Source of the DNA: Solibacillus sp040274725
Lineage (GTDB): Bacteria; Bacillota; Bacilli; Bacillales_A; Planococcaceae
Assembly: GCA_040274725.1 (NCBI GenBank)
Contig: JBEMAQ010000016.1
Span: 1 to 64,000 of the forward strand
Direction: 5' to 3'
Length of the DNA stretch: 64,000 nucleotides
Each line of letters begins with the position of its first letter. Within the stretch, counting starts at the first letter, position 1. Shown here piece by piece: positions 33,794-43,409 of the stretch. Position numbers and translations under genes: made by a program. Below the pieces are notes generated by a model, which was not told the DNA's origin, searched no databases, and saw only the letters and a list, made by a program, of their open reading frames with translations.

Positions 33794-33995
33794 TAATCAT
33801 TTCCTCCTCATCCGCACATACATTGTTCCCCTATCGTACCATATTATGTACACCATTTTAATCAATTACTCCTCAGTGGAACTGCGCCAAGATTCGGCTG
33901 TCTACCCGCGCCAAGAAGTTGAAAACGTGAATAGCGCACGAAAAATGCGCTTTATGCTACACTAAAAGAACTACAATGATAAAGGGCGGTCAGTT

Positions 33996-35162
33996 ATGGA
34001 ATTTGAACAAATGAAGGCGCAGCTTGCCTCATTAATAAATGAAAAGACACTCATTCAGGCAACAATTAGTCAGCCTCGTCAAAAATCAAATGAACTAAAG
34101 CGTGTAAAATTAAAGCCGATTGAGCTACGTGGCAATTATATGATACAGCTTGAATATCAATATGAGCGCATTTTAAAGCATGAAAATATTGAGCTTGAGG
34201 CAGTCGCAGAGAAGCTTGAGGAGCTATTTGAGCAGTTCCGCCAAGCACACGCCGAATTTACAGGTGAAACCGTGCAAATCCAGCTATCAAAGAAAAATAA
34301 AGTACTTTGGAAAACAACAAAGGCTGCACAGGAAAAGCAGGTCAACTTATCACATAACCGCAAAAAGCAATATTTATTAGATGATTCAAAAGCGTATCCA
34401 TTCCTCATTCGCCTCGGTGTACAAACAGAGGACGGCAAGGTCAAAAAACAAAAGTACGATAAATTTAAGCAAATTAACCGCTTCGTTGAATTTATCGATG
34501 ACTCACTTAGCTACTTACCGAAGGACCGCCAAATTCGTATTTTAGATTTCGGATCAGGGAAGTCTTATTTAACGTTTGCTTTGTATCATTATTTAAAGGT
34601 GGAAAAGGGCCTAAATATTCGCGTGACAGGCCTTGATTTGAAGAAGGAAGTCATTGAAGAATGTAACGAGATTGCGCGCGACCTACAGTATGATGATTTA
34701 GAGTTTTTAGTTGGGGATATTAATGACTACAACGACGAAAGTGCGGTGGATATGGTCGTGACGCTACATGCCTGTGACGTGGCAACAGATATGGCACTTG
34801 CACGCGCGGTAAAATGGGGCGCGCAAGTTATTTTAAGTGTGCCTTGCTGTCAGCACGAATTAAATCGCCAGCTAAACACACCTGCACTAGATATTATGAC
34901 GCAGCACGGGCTTATTAAAGAGCGCTTTGCGGCACTTGCAACGGACTCGATCCGTGCAGAGCTGTTATCACTTGTCGGCTATGACGCACAGCTACTAGAA
35001 TTCATCAGTATGGAGAACACGCCAAAAAATATTTTAATCCGCGCGTATTTCACAGGCAAAAAGCCAACAGATGAGCAGCGTATAAAATATGATGAATTCG
35101 TGCAATTTTTACAAGCAAAGCCTTTTTTAGAGCAAGAACTGTCTGATTATTTAAGTAAGTAA
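33996..35162 (+). CDS. Class I SAM-dependent methyltransferase (Methyltransf_32 type)
   Basis: 388 residues. Residues about 1-155 are a charged helical N-terminal domain; about 165-330 form a Rossmann methyltransferase with motif I ILDFGSGKSYLTFALY, VTGLDLKKEVIEECNEIA (motif II acidic residue), VTLHACDVATDMALA and VPCCQHELNRQL. The HACD and PCCQHE motifs place it with the Methyltransf_32 group that includes eukaryotic METTL25- and GSTCD-like proteins. The substrate is unknown; RNA is possible. It is divergent from hflX and ends in a strong terminator. Confidence 0.8.
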   Translation: MEFEQMKAQLASLINEKTLIQATISQPRQKSNELKRVKLKPIELRGNYMIQLEYQYERILKHENIELEAVAEKLEELFEQFRQAHAEFTGETVQIQLSKKNKVLWKTTKAAQEKQVNLSHNRKKQYLLDDSKAYPFLIRLGVQTEDGKVKKQKYDKFKQINRFVEFIDDSLSYLPKDRQIRILDFGSGKSYLTFALYHYLKVEKGLNIRVTGLDLKKEVIEECNEIARDLQYDDLEFLVGDINDYNDESAVDMVVTLHACDVATDMALARAVKWGAQVILSVPCCQHELNRQLNTPALDIMTQHGLIKERFAALATDSIRAELLSLVGYDAQLLEFISMENTPKNILIRAYFTGKKPTDEQRIKYDEFVQFLQAKPFLEQELSDYLSK

Positions 35163-35171
35163 GCAATATTG

Positions 35172-35208
35172 GAAAGCCTTGAAAATTTTAGATTTTTCAA
35201 GGCTTTTT
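35172..35208 (+). terminator. Terminator of the methyltransferase gene
   Basis: AAAGCCTTGAAAA / TTTTTCAAGGCTTT stem with 6-base loop and T-run. Confidence 0.9.
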
Positions 35209-35210
35209 TA

Positions 35211-35546
35211 ACCCTCTTTCCCTTTACAATACCTTTACAATTAACATAGAATTTACGGAAAAATTATAGTTTTGAACAAAATATTACAAATGAAAATTCA
35301 CTCTTTCAATCAAAAAATTTCTTCCACTAACGAATTCTCGCTAAATAAAACCATTATAAATGGAAATCTAACAAGAAAACGGTTATTTTTATGTATTTTA
35401 TAATATTACAGGATTGTAAAGTTTAAGACAAAGCAAGCGAATTTTATGTAGATTTTTCAAAGTTTTTGTTATTATTAATAAGGTTAAATTATCAGTGAAA
35501 ACAACTCGGCCTAGGCTGGGATAGTAAATATTTGGAGGTCATTCAA
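35211..35546. promoter_or_regulatory. Leader of the DUF47-pit operon with PhoP-box-like repeats
   Basis: This 330-base AT-rich region holds no gene. At 35223-35239 two TTTACA hexamers lie 11 bases apart (starts 35223 and 35234) and a weaker third (CATAGA) follows at 35245. The 11-base spacing of TT-A-CA direct repeats is the layout of PhoP boxes in Bacillus. They lie about 300 bases before the gene, farther than usual. Confidence 0.35.
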
Positions 35547-36167
35547 TTGTTTAGTTCAAAAAAACAGGACCCGTTCTTTGCATCATTATTAAAAATCTCA
35601 GAGAACATGCGTGAAGGTTTACATTACGCAAACGATTTTCGTATTGAAACGGTAGCAGATTTAAAGGAAATTAGCATTCGTATGAAACAATACGAAACAG
35701 ACGGGGACAAATTAATCCACGAACTGATCGTGATGTTAAATAAAGCGTTCATGACACCAATTGAGCGTGAGGATATTTTAGATTTAGCGATGCGTATGGA
35801 CGACGTATTAGACGGCGCTGAGGGCTGCATTGCACACTTCGAAATGTTCACATTAAATGAAGTTGATGATTCAATGCGTGATTTCTTAGGCTATATTTCA
35901 AAATCAGCAGATGAAATTGTTAAGGCGATGTTACTTTTAAACAAAAAAGATTTAGTTGGTATGCGCCAACACGCAATCCTGATTAAAGATTATGAGCGTG
36001 AATGTGATGAAATTTTACGTTCATCAATTAAACAATTATTTTTAAATGAAAAGGACCCAATTCGTTTAATTAAATTCAAAGATATTTATGAGCAACTAGA
36101 AGAAATTGCGGACTACTGCCAAACAGTAGCAAATACAATCGAAACAATCATTATGCGTAACGCATAA
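35547..36167 (+). CDS. DUF47/PhoU-like accessory protein of the phosphate transporter
   Basis: 206 residues from a TTG start (8 bases behind GGAGG); an in-frame TTG five codons earlier overlaps the ribosome site. The protein is all helical, DUF47 family (YkaA of B. subtilis), with a PhoU-like metal-binding pattern: KQYETDGDKLIHELIVML, PIEREDILDLAMRMDDVLDGAEG and IKDYERECDEILR, EIADYCQTVANTIE. It is thought to control Pit-type transporters. The pit gene starts 21 bases downstream, so the two form an operon. Confidence 0.9.
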   Translation: MFSSKKQDPFFASLLKISENMREGLHYANDFRIETVADLKEISIRMKQYETDGDKLIHELIVMLNKAFMTPIEREDILDLAMRMDDVLDGAEGCIAHFEMFTLNEVDDSMRDFLGYISKSADEIVKAMLLLNKKDLVGMRQHAILIKDYERECDEILRSSIKQLFLNEKDPIRLIKFKDIYEQLEEIADYCQTVANTIETIIMRNA

Positions 36168-36188
36168 TAAACACTAGGAGACTTAAAT

Positions 36189-37205
36189 ATGGACACCTTA
36201 CTCATTATTACGCTATTAGTCGTTGCCTGTGCCTTGCTATTTGACTTTATTAATGGCTTCCATGACACTGCAAATGCGATTGCAACGTCTGTATCGACAC
36301 GTGCCTTACCGCCTCGTTTTGCTGTATTAATGGCTGCGGTAATGAACTTCCTCGGGGCAATTACATTTGTTGGTGTTGCAAAAGCCATTGCAAGTGATAT
36401 CGTTGACCCGTTCTTATTATCAACACCTGAAGCACCACTTGCAGGCTCTGTTGTTATTTTAGCAGCACTTTTATCAGCGATTATTTGGAACTTAGTTACA
36501 TGGTATTTCGGTATCCCATCAAGTTCTTCACATACATTAATTGGCTCAATCGCCGGTGCAGCCATTGCTGCAGCTGGCTTTGGCGTTTTAAACTATGACG
36601 GCTTCACAAAAATTATTATTGCTTTATTACTATCACCTATCATTGCCATTACTGTCGGCTTCTTAATGATGTCACTTATGAAATTTTTATTCAAAAATAC
36701 AAACCTTTATAAAACAAATAAAGGTTTCCGTACACTGCAAATGTTCACTGCCGCGATTCAATCGTTTACACATGGTACGAATGACGCGCAAAAAGCGATG
36801 GGGATCATTACGATGGCATTAATCGCCGCGAACTTGCAAACAACGGATGATGTACAAGGCTGGGTACGATTTGCCTGTGCCTTAGCAATGGGTCTTGGTA
36901 CATCAATCGGTGGTTACAAAATCATCAAAACAGTTGGTGGTAAAATCATGAAAATTCGTCCAGTAAACGGAGCAGCAGCGGATCTTTCTTCTGCGGCCAT
37001 CATTTTTGGAGCGACACTGATTCACTTACCGGTATCAACAACGCATGTTATCTCTTCTGCAATTATGGGTGTAGGTACTGCGCAAAATGTTAAAGCAGTA
37101 AACTGGGGAATTGCTCGTAAAATCGTAACAACTTGGATTATTACAATGCCAATTTCAGCCTGTATGTCTGCGGTGATTTATTTTATTTTAAGTTTATTCT
37201 TCTAA
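36189..37205 (+). CDS. pit: Low-affinity inorganic phosphate transporter (PiT family)
   Basis: 338 residues, about ten membrane helices with two inverted PiT repeats: DFINGFHDTANAIATSVSTRAL near the N-terminus and SFTHGTNDAQKAMGI in the second half, plus PSSSSHTLIGSIAG and PVSTTHVISSAIMG. It brings in metal-phosphate or phosphate with protons. It is the second gene of the DUF47-pit operon and has a good AGGAG site. Confidence 0.94.
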   Translation: MDTLLIITLLVVACALLFDFINGFHDTANAIATSVSTRALPPRFAVLMAAVMNFLGAITFVGVAKAIASDIVDPFLLSTPEAPLAGSVVILAALLSAIIWNLVTWYFGIPSSSSHTLIGSIAGAAIAAAGFGVLNYDGFTKIIIALLLSPIIAITVGFLMMSLMKFLFKNTNLYKTNKGFRTLQMFTAAIQSFTHGTNDAQKAMGIITMALIAANLQTTDDVQGWVRFACALAMGLGTSIGGYKIIKTVGGKIMKIRPVNGAAADLSSAAIIFGATLIHLPVSTTHVISSAIMGVGTAQNVKAVNWGIARKIVTTWIITMPISACMSAVIYFILSLFF

Positions 37206-37207
37206 TA

Positions 37208-37241
37208 CAAAAGGGACATGCGCGCTGCATGTCCCTTTTTC
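37208..37241. terminator. Bidirectional terminator after pit
   Basis: AAAAGGGACATG / CATGTCCCTTTT with a short GC loop, between convergent genes. Confidence 0.85.
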
Positions 37242-37244
37242 ATA

Positions 37245-37709
37245 TTATTTTGAAGGACGGAAGCCTTCCTCACGTAAATATTCTACTGCAGAATCGCGTG
37301 TACCGAATGAATCCTCAAAGTTATCGCGGTGATACACATTCCAAAACGGCTCTTCGAATTTTAATGTTAGTTTTGAACCTTCACGAGACGTCCAGTTTTC
37401 AATAATTGGTTCCTCTTCTGGCTCTTCCTGGCCTAAATAAGTAATCGCTGCCTCAACAATCTCATGCAGCTCTTGCTCACTATAATCACGAATATTCACT
37501 AAACCGTTTTTACCCGCTTCTTTTTCATACTTTAATAAATCCCCAACGAATACAAATCCATTACCGTTTGGGTGTAATTTTTCTACAACGATTGTTTTTT
37601 CATATAATGAACCTTCAAAATGGTAATTTACACGTTTCATGGAAATTTCCTTTTTTATTAGTTGTGAAAATGATTCAATAATTGCCTGTTTTTGTTCAAA
37701 TGTTAGCAT
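37245..37709 (-). CDS. Hypothetical protein, 154 residues
   Basis: 154 residues from the ATG behind AAAGGAG. No family is recognised. It is soluble and acidic. Notable stretches are MLTFEQKQAIIESFSQLI, HFEGSLYEKTIVVEKLHPNGNGFVFVGDL, YSEQELHEIVEAAITYL, and a Gly/Trp/Tyr-rich end (WNVYHRDNFEDSFGTRDSAVEYL). It is convergent with pit and followed by the shared terminator. Its size and good codon frame support a real gene. Confidence 0.7.
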   Translation of the reverse strand: MLTFEQKQAIIESFSQLIKKEISMKRVNYHFEGSLYEKTIVVEKLHPNGNGFVFVGDLLKYEKEAGKNGLVNIRDYSEQELHEIVEAAITYLGQEEPEEEPIIENWTSREGSKLTLKFEEPFWNVYHRDNFEDSFGTRDSAVEYLREEGFRPSK

Positions 37710-37811
37710 CAATGTGCTCCTTTTAAATTATTTACTCTTCAGTATAACGCGAGTACTACAATGAATGCTAGATGAAAGCTTAAATGAACTTCTAGCATGT
37801 ATATAAATCCC

Positions 37812-37858
37812 AAAAAAATCTTGAAGTAACGCAGCTAGCCGGTTACTTCAAGATTTAT
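37812..37858 (-). terminator. Terminator of the AI-2E-family transporter gene
   Basis: AAATCTTGAAGTAAC / GTTACTTCAAGATTT, 15-bp stem with 11-base loop, T-run on the minus strand. Confidence 0.88.
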
Positions 37859-37861
37859 TAT

Positions 37862-38941
37862 TTACACTGTTTTCGTTGCAGTATCTTTAATGCTTTTACG
37901 CTCATGGTAAATATTTTGCACAATGACCTTAATCACTCCGTACGTCGGAATTGCTACTAAAATACCGATAAAGCCAGCGATATTTCCGGCTGCAAGTACA
38001 AGTGAAATAACGGTCAGCGGGTGAATATCTAACGATTTACCCATAATATTTGGCGTAATTAAATTGCTTTCCACTTGCTGTGCAATTAGTGTAATGACTG
38101 CTACCCACACTACTAGAATTGGATCTTGAATAAGTGCCACAATGACCGCCGGCACAAGCGATACCCACGGGCCAATAAACGGAATCATATTCATAAAGAA
38201 CGCAAAAATTGCGAGTAATAATGAATATTCTAGCCCGATAATTAAATAACCGATGAGCATCATTACAGCAAGTAAAAAGCTAATGAGTACTTGTCCTTGT
38301 ACATAGCTGCGCAGCACCGTATCAATATCTCCAAGCGTCTTTTTGATCCAAATACGACGGTCACCAGAAAATAAATCATAAATTTGCGGTGCAAACTTTT
38401 CATGGTCCTTTAGCATAAAGATAAAGAAGAACGGCACTAAAATGAGTGTAAATGTTGCAGATACCGCACTACTTACAAAGCTTACTAAATATCGACTGCT
38501 GACAACTGCAATTTCTTGAATGGAATTCGTCACAGAATTTACGAATTCCTCCACTTGAGGTGGTAAATTTTCCCGATTATCAAGAACATAATCGGTCGCA
38601 TCCTGAATGCTTGTCGCAATCGTTGGGGCATTATTGACTAAATTATTCACCTGCGTGGCGACTGGATTGCCGACTAATAATAAAAGGCCTGTCGCAAGCG
38701 CCGCAAGCAGTAACACAATCGTTACTAAACTGCCCCATCTCGGGACGCCGCGCTTTTCTAATAGGCGCTGCAGTGGCTCGGTAATATAATACAATACGCC
38801 ACCGAGCAATAGCGGAATTAAAATCGTATTGAAAATAATAAATAGCGGATTAAAAATCCAATGTATTTCAATAAAATACTTAATGATTAACAGGGCAATA
38901 ATAATGCCTACCCCCGCTTGAAACCAAAGCTTTTTTGTCAT
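37862..38941 (-). CDS. AI-2E family transporter (UPF0118, YueF/YtvI type)
   Basis: 359 residues, about eight membrane helices in the UPF0118 layout: two N-terminal helices (VGIIIALLIIKYFIEI, IPLLLGGVLYYITEP), a long soluble stretch (about 85-150), then VPFFFIFMLKDHEKF, SYVQGQVLISFLLAVMMLIGY, FMNMIPFIGPWVSLVPAVIVAL and PNIMGKSLDIHPLTVI. Family members include putative autoinducer-2 exporters and Na+/H+ antiporters; the substrate is uncertain. ATG at 38941 is preferred to GTG at 38947 because the latter is 3 bases from the ribosome site. Confidence 0.88.
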   Translation of the reverse strand: MTKKLWFQAGVGIIIALLIIKYFIEIHWIFNPLFIIFNTILIPLLLGGVLYYITEPLQRLLEKRGVPRWGSLVTIVLLLAALATGLLLLVGNPVATQVNNLVNNAPTIATSIQDATDYVLDNRENLPPQVEEFVNSVTNSIQEIAVVSSRYLVSFVSSAVSATFTLILVPFFFIFMLKDHEKFAPQIYDLFSGDRRIWIKKTLGDIDTVLRSYVQGQVLISFLLAVMMLIGYLIIGLEYSLLLAIFAFFMNMIPFIGPWVSLVPAVIVALIQDPILVVWVAVITLIAQQVESNLITPNIMGKSLDIHPLTVISLVLAAGNIAGFIGILVAIPTYGVIKVIVQNIYHERKSIKDTATKTV

Positions 38942-39023
38942 GCGCACACATCCTCTCTACTAGAGATACGTTCCAATATATAAAAAGTGTCAATTTATTT
39001 CATTTTACCCTTTTTAGTGATTT

Positions 39024-40721
39024 TTATAGCTTCATATCATTAATAGAATTTAAATAGTCTTCTATTGTTCCGATAACAGATTCTACACAGCCATCCTTAA
39101 ACGGTGAAATTAGCCCTGCCTCGCCGACAAGCCCTGTAAATGCCTTTGAGCCACCTAAGCCACATAGATGCACATAATCCTGCCACGCTGGTGCAAAGTC
39201 CTCACGTGAGCGTTTCCAAAATTGAAACGCACAAATTTGTGCAAGCGTGTAATCAATATAGTAAAACGGACTTGAATAAATATGCTGTTGACGCTGCCAA
39301 ATCGCTCCCGCTTCAAGGTAAGCATGCCCGTCATAATCACGGTGCGGTAAATATTTCTTTTCAATAGTGCGCCATGCCTCATTGCGCTCGGCTGGCGTCA
39401 TGTGCGGATTTTCATACACAACATGCTGGAATTCATCGACCGCTACACCATATGGTAAAAACAATAACCCACCTGATAAATGCGCGAATTTATATTTCTC
39501 TGTTTGCTCACCAAAGAACAACTCCATCCACGGCCACGTGAAAAATTCCATACTCATTGAGTGAATCTCACATGATTCATAGGTCGGCCATAAATATTCT
39601 GGAATGCCAATATTGCGGCTTGAATATACTTGGAACGCGTGCCCTGCCTCATGTGTTAGTACATCAATATCGCCTGATGTGCCGTTGAAGTTTGAGAAAA
39701 TAAACGGTGCGCCCTGATTTTCAATAAACGTACAGTAGCCACCGCCTTCTTTGCCCTTTTTCGCCTCTAAATCCATTAGCTTGCGGTCGAGCATAAAGTT
39801 AAAGAATTCACCTGTCTCAGCAGATAATTCCTCATACATTTTTTTCGCATTCGCCACAATCCAGTCCGAATCTCCCTGCGGCGTCGCATTCCCTGTTAAA
39901 AATTGTAGCCCCTCATCATAAAACTTAAAATCACTAACACCAATGCGCTTTGCCTGACGCTCGTAAAGCTTTGTCGCAAGTGGCACGATAAATTCACGTA
40001 CCTGTTTGCGGAAATTCGCGACCATCTCGGCATTGTAATCAATGCGGTTCATATGAATATAGCCAAGCTCCACGTAGTTTTTGTAACCTAGTGTCGTCGC
40101 AATTTCGTGACGCACTTTTACTAATTCGTCAAACATCGTATCAAATGCATCTTGGTGCTGTGCATAAAAATTCGCGCTCGCCACGCGTGCTGCTTTGCGC
40201 ACTGCGCGGTCTGTTGATTCACCGTACGGAGCAAGCTGTGCAAGAGTTAGCGACTTGCCGTCAAAGTCAATTTGCGCCGATGCGACAAGCTTGCTGTAAT
40301 CTGAGACGAGTTTATTTTCCTTTTGCATAAGTTCAATGACTTCCGGTGCAAAGCCTTTTAGCTGATTGTCAGCAAGGGCAAATAGCTGCGCACCCCATTT
40401 TTCCTCTAGCTGTGCGCGGAATGGGCTAGTAAGCAGTGCCTCGTAGTACTCATTTGTTACTTCTTCTGTCTCCGGTGATACCTCATCTAAATAATCACGC
40501 TCTTCCTGATAAAACACATCATTCGTATCAATGGATGCACGGATGTAGGCGATATTTGAAGCAGTAGAAAACGTGTCGTACTGTGCATTAATTTTTGTCA
40601 TAATGTCGCTTTGCTCGTCAACAGATGCTGCCACCTTAAACTGCTCAATAAGCGCGCGAATGGCTGCTTTCATTTCTTCTAAATTTGGTCGTGTATACAC
40701 ATAATCATTAAATGTGTGCAT
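39024..40721 (-). CDS. M3-family oligoendopeptidase
   Basis: 565 residues from the ATG behind GAAGGA. Helical thimet-type metallopeptidase: zinc motif HEAGHAFQ in DVLTHEAGHAFQVYSS, third ligand in ESCEIHSMSMEF, and DYTLAQICAFQFW near the end. The length and sequence features fit the M3B oligoendopeptidase/Pz-peptidase group. It cuts short peptides in the cytoplasm; a peptide transporter gene is present elsewhere in the window. It is followed by no clear terminator. Confidence 0.93.
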   Translation of the reverse strand: MHTFNDYVYTRPNLEEMKAAIRALIEQFKVAASVDEQSDIMTKINAQYDTFSTASNIAYIRASIDTNDVFYQEERDYLDEVSPETEEVTNEYYEALLTSPFRAQLEEKWGAQLFALADNQLKGFAPEVIELMQKENKLVSDYSKLVASAQIDFDGKSLTLAQLAPYGESTDRAVRKAARVASANFYAQHQDAFDTMFDELVKVRHEIATTLGYKNYVELGYIHMNRIDYNAEMVANFRKQVREFIVPLATKLYERQAKRIGVSDFKFYDEGLQFLTGNATPQGDSDWIVANAKKMYEELSAETGEFFNFMLDRKLMDLEAKKGKEGGGYCTFIENQGAPFIFSNFNGTSGDIDVLTHEAGHAFQVYSSRNIGIPEYLWPTYESCEIHSMSMEFFTWPWMELFFGEQTEKYKFAHLSGGLLFLPYGVAVDEFQHVVYENPHMTPAERNEAWRTIEKKYLPHRDYDGHAYLEAGAIWQRQQHIYSSPFYYIDYTLAQICAFQFWKRSREDFAPAWQDYVHLCGLGGSKAFTGLVGEAGLISPFKDGCVESVIGTIEDYLNSINDMKL

Positions 40722-40852
40722 AAAAATTCCTTCTTTCACTAATTTGGTATGTTTATTATTTCCTAATTAGTTAGTGCATGCAACTAAAAGAGTCAGCATA
40801 TAAAATATGCTGGCAAATGCAACGTGACAAATCTGCTACGCTAAACGTAAAT

Positions 40853-40885
40853 AAAAAAGCTATACACCATTCATGAGTGTATAGC
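40853..40885 (-). terminator. Terminator of the chemoreceptor gene
   Basis: GCTATACAC / GTGTATAGC with a 9-base loop and six T on the minus strand. Confidence 0.88.
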
Positions 40886-40891
40886 CCTTTA

Positions 40892-42640
40892 CTATAGCTT
40901 AAATTTTTCAACCTCTTTGACAACATCCTGTGACGTCGTATCAAGTAGCTGCACAACTGATTTTAGACGTTCCATTAGCTCAATCTGCGCATCTGTTGTA
41001 CGTGCCATATCCTGTGTTTCGCTCGTTGTTTCTGAAACGAGACGATTCATTTCCTCTGTCGATGCTAGTATTTCCTCTGCTCCCGCTGACATTTGTTCAA
41101 TAACGGCTGAATCATCTTGAATTTTTGCATTTACATCATTCACGACAACTAAAATTTGCTGTAGCTTACCACCAATCGCTTCAACTGCTGCAGTGCCTGC
41201 CTTTACATCGGTCGTCGTTGACTGCATTTCCGTCAATGCGCGCTCTGTCATTTGTAGGAAGCTTTGTAGTTGCTCATGAATCTCGTTCGCCGAGCTACGT
41301 GACATTTCCGCTAATTTACGCACTTCATCCGCGACAACCGCAAAGCCTTTACCTGCCTCACCTGCACGTGCCGCTTCAATCGCTGCATTCAGTGCAAGTA
41401 AATTCGTTTGATCCGCAATATCTGTAATCACACTTACCATTTGCTCAATTGAATGGAATTTTATGCCCATTTCACTAACATGATTCGCTGTACGCACAAC
41501 TGCCTGCTCTACATTTTCAATTTGCTCAATGACGCCCTTCGATTCTTTGGCACTTACTTCCACAAGCTGCGTCATATCATTCGACGATTCAGCAATTTCC
41601 GTCGTCGTATCGGCTAAGCGCTGAATACCCGTAGCCATTTCGCTCATGGCAAGCATGACCTCATCATTGCTCGCCTTTTGCAATGCGCTACTACTCGCAA
41701 TATGTGCAACATTCGTTGTCACGACATCATTGGCAACCGTTACCTCTTTTGATGTCGCATCCATTTCTACAACAGATTGCTCTAAATGATTCGTTTTTTC
41801 GCGAATCGTTGTAAATGTCTGTATTAGCTGTATTAGCGATTGCTTAAAGCTACTGGCAAACTGTGAGATTTCATTTTTCGTGCGTAAGTTCATCGATTCA
41901 ATCGTCGTTTGTGCCGCTTGAATATCACCTTGTGCTAAACTTTCAACTGCATGTTGCATTGTTTGTAACGGTTGCAGGGCACGTTTCACATAGAAGTAAA
42001 CGGCCACAAGTGACGCTACTAAAAAAATCACAAACGTTACAAACATAAGCGGCGCTACTTGACTTGCAACTGAACTACTTAGCTCATCAATATAGGACGC
42101 ATCAATATCCACCCCTACATAGGCAACGACCTCTCCATTGGCCGTTTTTAATGGTACAACGCCTGACACATAGTTACCGTATTCCGTACTAAATACCTCA
42201 GAGGTAAAGCTCCCCTTCGCATCTATTTGTGCAATATGCTCATAACGGGTAGAGCTTGATTCGTCGCCAATTGCCCCCGCATTTTCACGGTCCTCAATAG
42301 GCATTCCGTCCACTAAAAATTTTACAGGGCCATCCTTCTCTGGCACAAAATATGTATACGCATAAAGTACACCATTATATTCACGCAGCTCATTTAATTG
42401 CTCACGTAGCTCCCAGTACAGCTCGTTCTCTGCTGGTTCAGCCGCGAACTCCTTATATTTCTCAGCATCTAAAAATGTTGCTAAATTTGTTGCAATATTA
42501 ATCGTTTGCTCTCCAACTGTTGCTTCAACAGATAGCTTCGAATTGTTAACCGTCATCACGATATTTACAACTAAAATAACAGCAAAAATTAGACTAATCA
42601 TTAAAATAATTCGACTGCCTAATCGGCCGCTCCTTTTCAT
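40892..42640 (-). CDS. Methyl-accepting chemotaxis protein
   Basis: 582 residues. A membrane helix (about 11-30), an extracellular sensor (about 31-195) of Cache-like type (YTYFVPEKDG, GNYVSGVVPLKTANGEVVAYVGVDID), a second membrane helix (about 196-216), a HAMP domain, and a C-terminal signalling domain with the conserved hairpin tip ITDIADQTNLLALNAAIEAARAGEAGKGFAVVADEVRKLAE. It relays ligand state to CheA. The ligand is unknown; the Cache-like domain would suit a small organic acid or amine. It stands alone, not next to che genes. Confidence 0.94.
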   Translation of the reverse strand: MKRSGRLGSRIILMISLIFAVILVVNIVMTVNNSKLSVEATVGEQTINIATNLATFLDAEKYKEFAAEPAENELYWELREQLNELREYNGVLYAYTYFVPEKDGPVKFLVDGMPIEDRENAGAIGDESSSTRYEHIAQIDAKGSFTSEVFSTEYGNYVSGVVPLKTANGEVVAYVGVDIDASYIDELSSSVASQVAPLMFVTFVIFLVASLVAVYFYVKRALQPLQTMQHAVESLAQGDIQAAQTTIESMNLRTKNEISQFASSFKQSLIQLIQTFTTIREKTNHLEQSVVEMDATSKEVTVANDVVTTNVAHIASSSALQKASNDEVMLAMSEMATGIQRLADTTTEIAESSNDMTQLVEVSAKESKGVIEQIENVEQAVVRTANHVSEMGIKFHSIEQMVSVITDIADQTNLLALNAAIEAARAGEAGKGFAVVADEVRKLAEMSRSSANEIHEQLQSFLQMTERALTEMQSTTTDVKAGTAAVEAIGGKLQQILVVVNDVNAKIQDDSAVIEQMSAGAEEILASTEEMNRLVSETTSETQDMARTTDAQIELMERLKSVVQLLDTTSQDVVKEVEKFKL

Positions 42641-42770
42641 GATTAATCCACCTTTCCCTCTATTGATTTGTATTCATTATTTTGAAGTATTTTAGTAGAT
42701 GAATCAATAAATATGCTTATTTCTTACTACGAGCAAATCTCCTTCAAATAATCGGTAGCTCTTTCATAAG

Positions 42771-42920
42771 GGCTGATTTCTGTTCCGGTCGGGCGCTTTC
42801 CCCGGGGCGTGGCTCCAACTAAATGTTCCCGGACGAAGCCGGGAACATTGGATTTTCCGCGCACGCTCTCTCCCGGTGGAGTCGCCCGCCCTACACGCCA
42901 ATCCGCTAGCTAAAATCAAG
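42771..42920 (-). repeat. Palindromic intergenic repeat, copy 1
   Basis: About 150 bases, GC-rich against AT-rich surroundings. The centre is a perfect 10-bp hairpin ATGTTCCCGG-acgaag-CCGGGAACAT (42823-42848); outside it GGGCG (42791-42795) pairs with CGCCC further right. Ends read GGATTGGCG...GGGCGACTCC on the minus strand and GAGCCACGCCC...GGAAAGCGCCC near the other end. It resembles a repeat that is common between genes in Bacillales. Confidence 0.7.
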
Positions 42921-43164
42921 GTGTGGCTTTTATGGCACTTTCTATGAAATGTTACTTCACAATTAAAAATAGTTTTTTAAAGCCCACACAATACGCATTT
43001 TTCTCGATGGAATCGCTACAGTAGAAAGGTTACATTTTTATTATAAGGAGAAATAAATGCACTGCTTTTCTATGCAGTTTACTCTTTTATCTAAAGAAAA
43101 AACTTTATTTGTAGTTCTAGCTTTTAACATTTGAATTAAAAAGGCAAAACCTTGATGAATATGT

Positions 43165-43320
43165 TTGTGATTGGAGCGAAAGGGGCGAGTGCAACTAACG
43201 GCTACGCCTAACGTTGCAGAGCAGAGCTTTATGAGAGAACAGCACGCACTCTTTTGCTGCGCCGTATGGCAGCAAAAGAAATAGTTAGAGCCGTGCCCGC
43301 GGAAATAAAATCCTGCATAA
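43165..43320 (+). repeat. Palindromic intergenic repeat, copy 2 (diverged, inverted)
   Basis: It shares the end motifs of copy 1 (GATTGGAGCG...GGGGCGAGT at the left; GAGCCGTGCCC...GGAAA at the right) but in the opposite orientation and with a different centre. It has its own hairpins: TGCAAC/GTTGCA (43190-43218) and TTTTGCTGC/GCAGCAAAA (43252-43277). Confidence 0.6.
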
Positions 43321-43370
43321 TAAATACAGCCACTATTAGTTCGTTCAGAAAATAATAAATTTAATCGTAT

Positions 43371-43401
43371 AAAAAACCAGCGACAAGCTAGTGTCGCTGG
43401 C
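43371..43401 (-). terminator. Terminator of the yeeI-like gene
   Basis: CCAGCGACA / TGTCGCTGG, 9-bp stem with 6-base loop, six T on the minus strand. Confidence 0.9.
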
Positions 43402-43409
43402 TTCCTGTA

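Larger units (their letters stand above)
42641..43409. other. Large intergenic region with two repeat elements
   Basis: About 770 bases without a gene between the chemoreceptor and the yeeI-like gene. It holds two copies of a structured repeat (42771-42920 and 43165-43320), a 240-base AT-rich stretch between them and the terminator of yeeI. The chemoreceptor promoter must lie at the left end. Confidence 0.7.
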
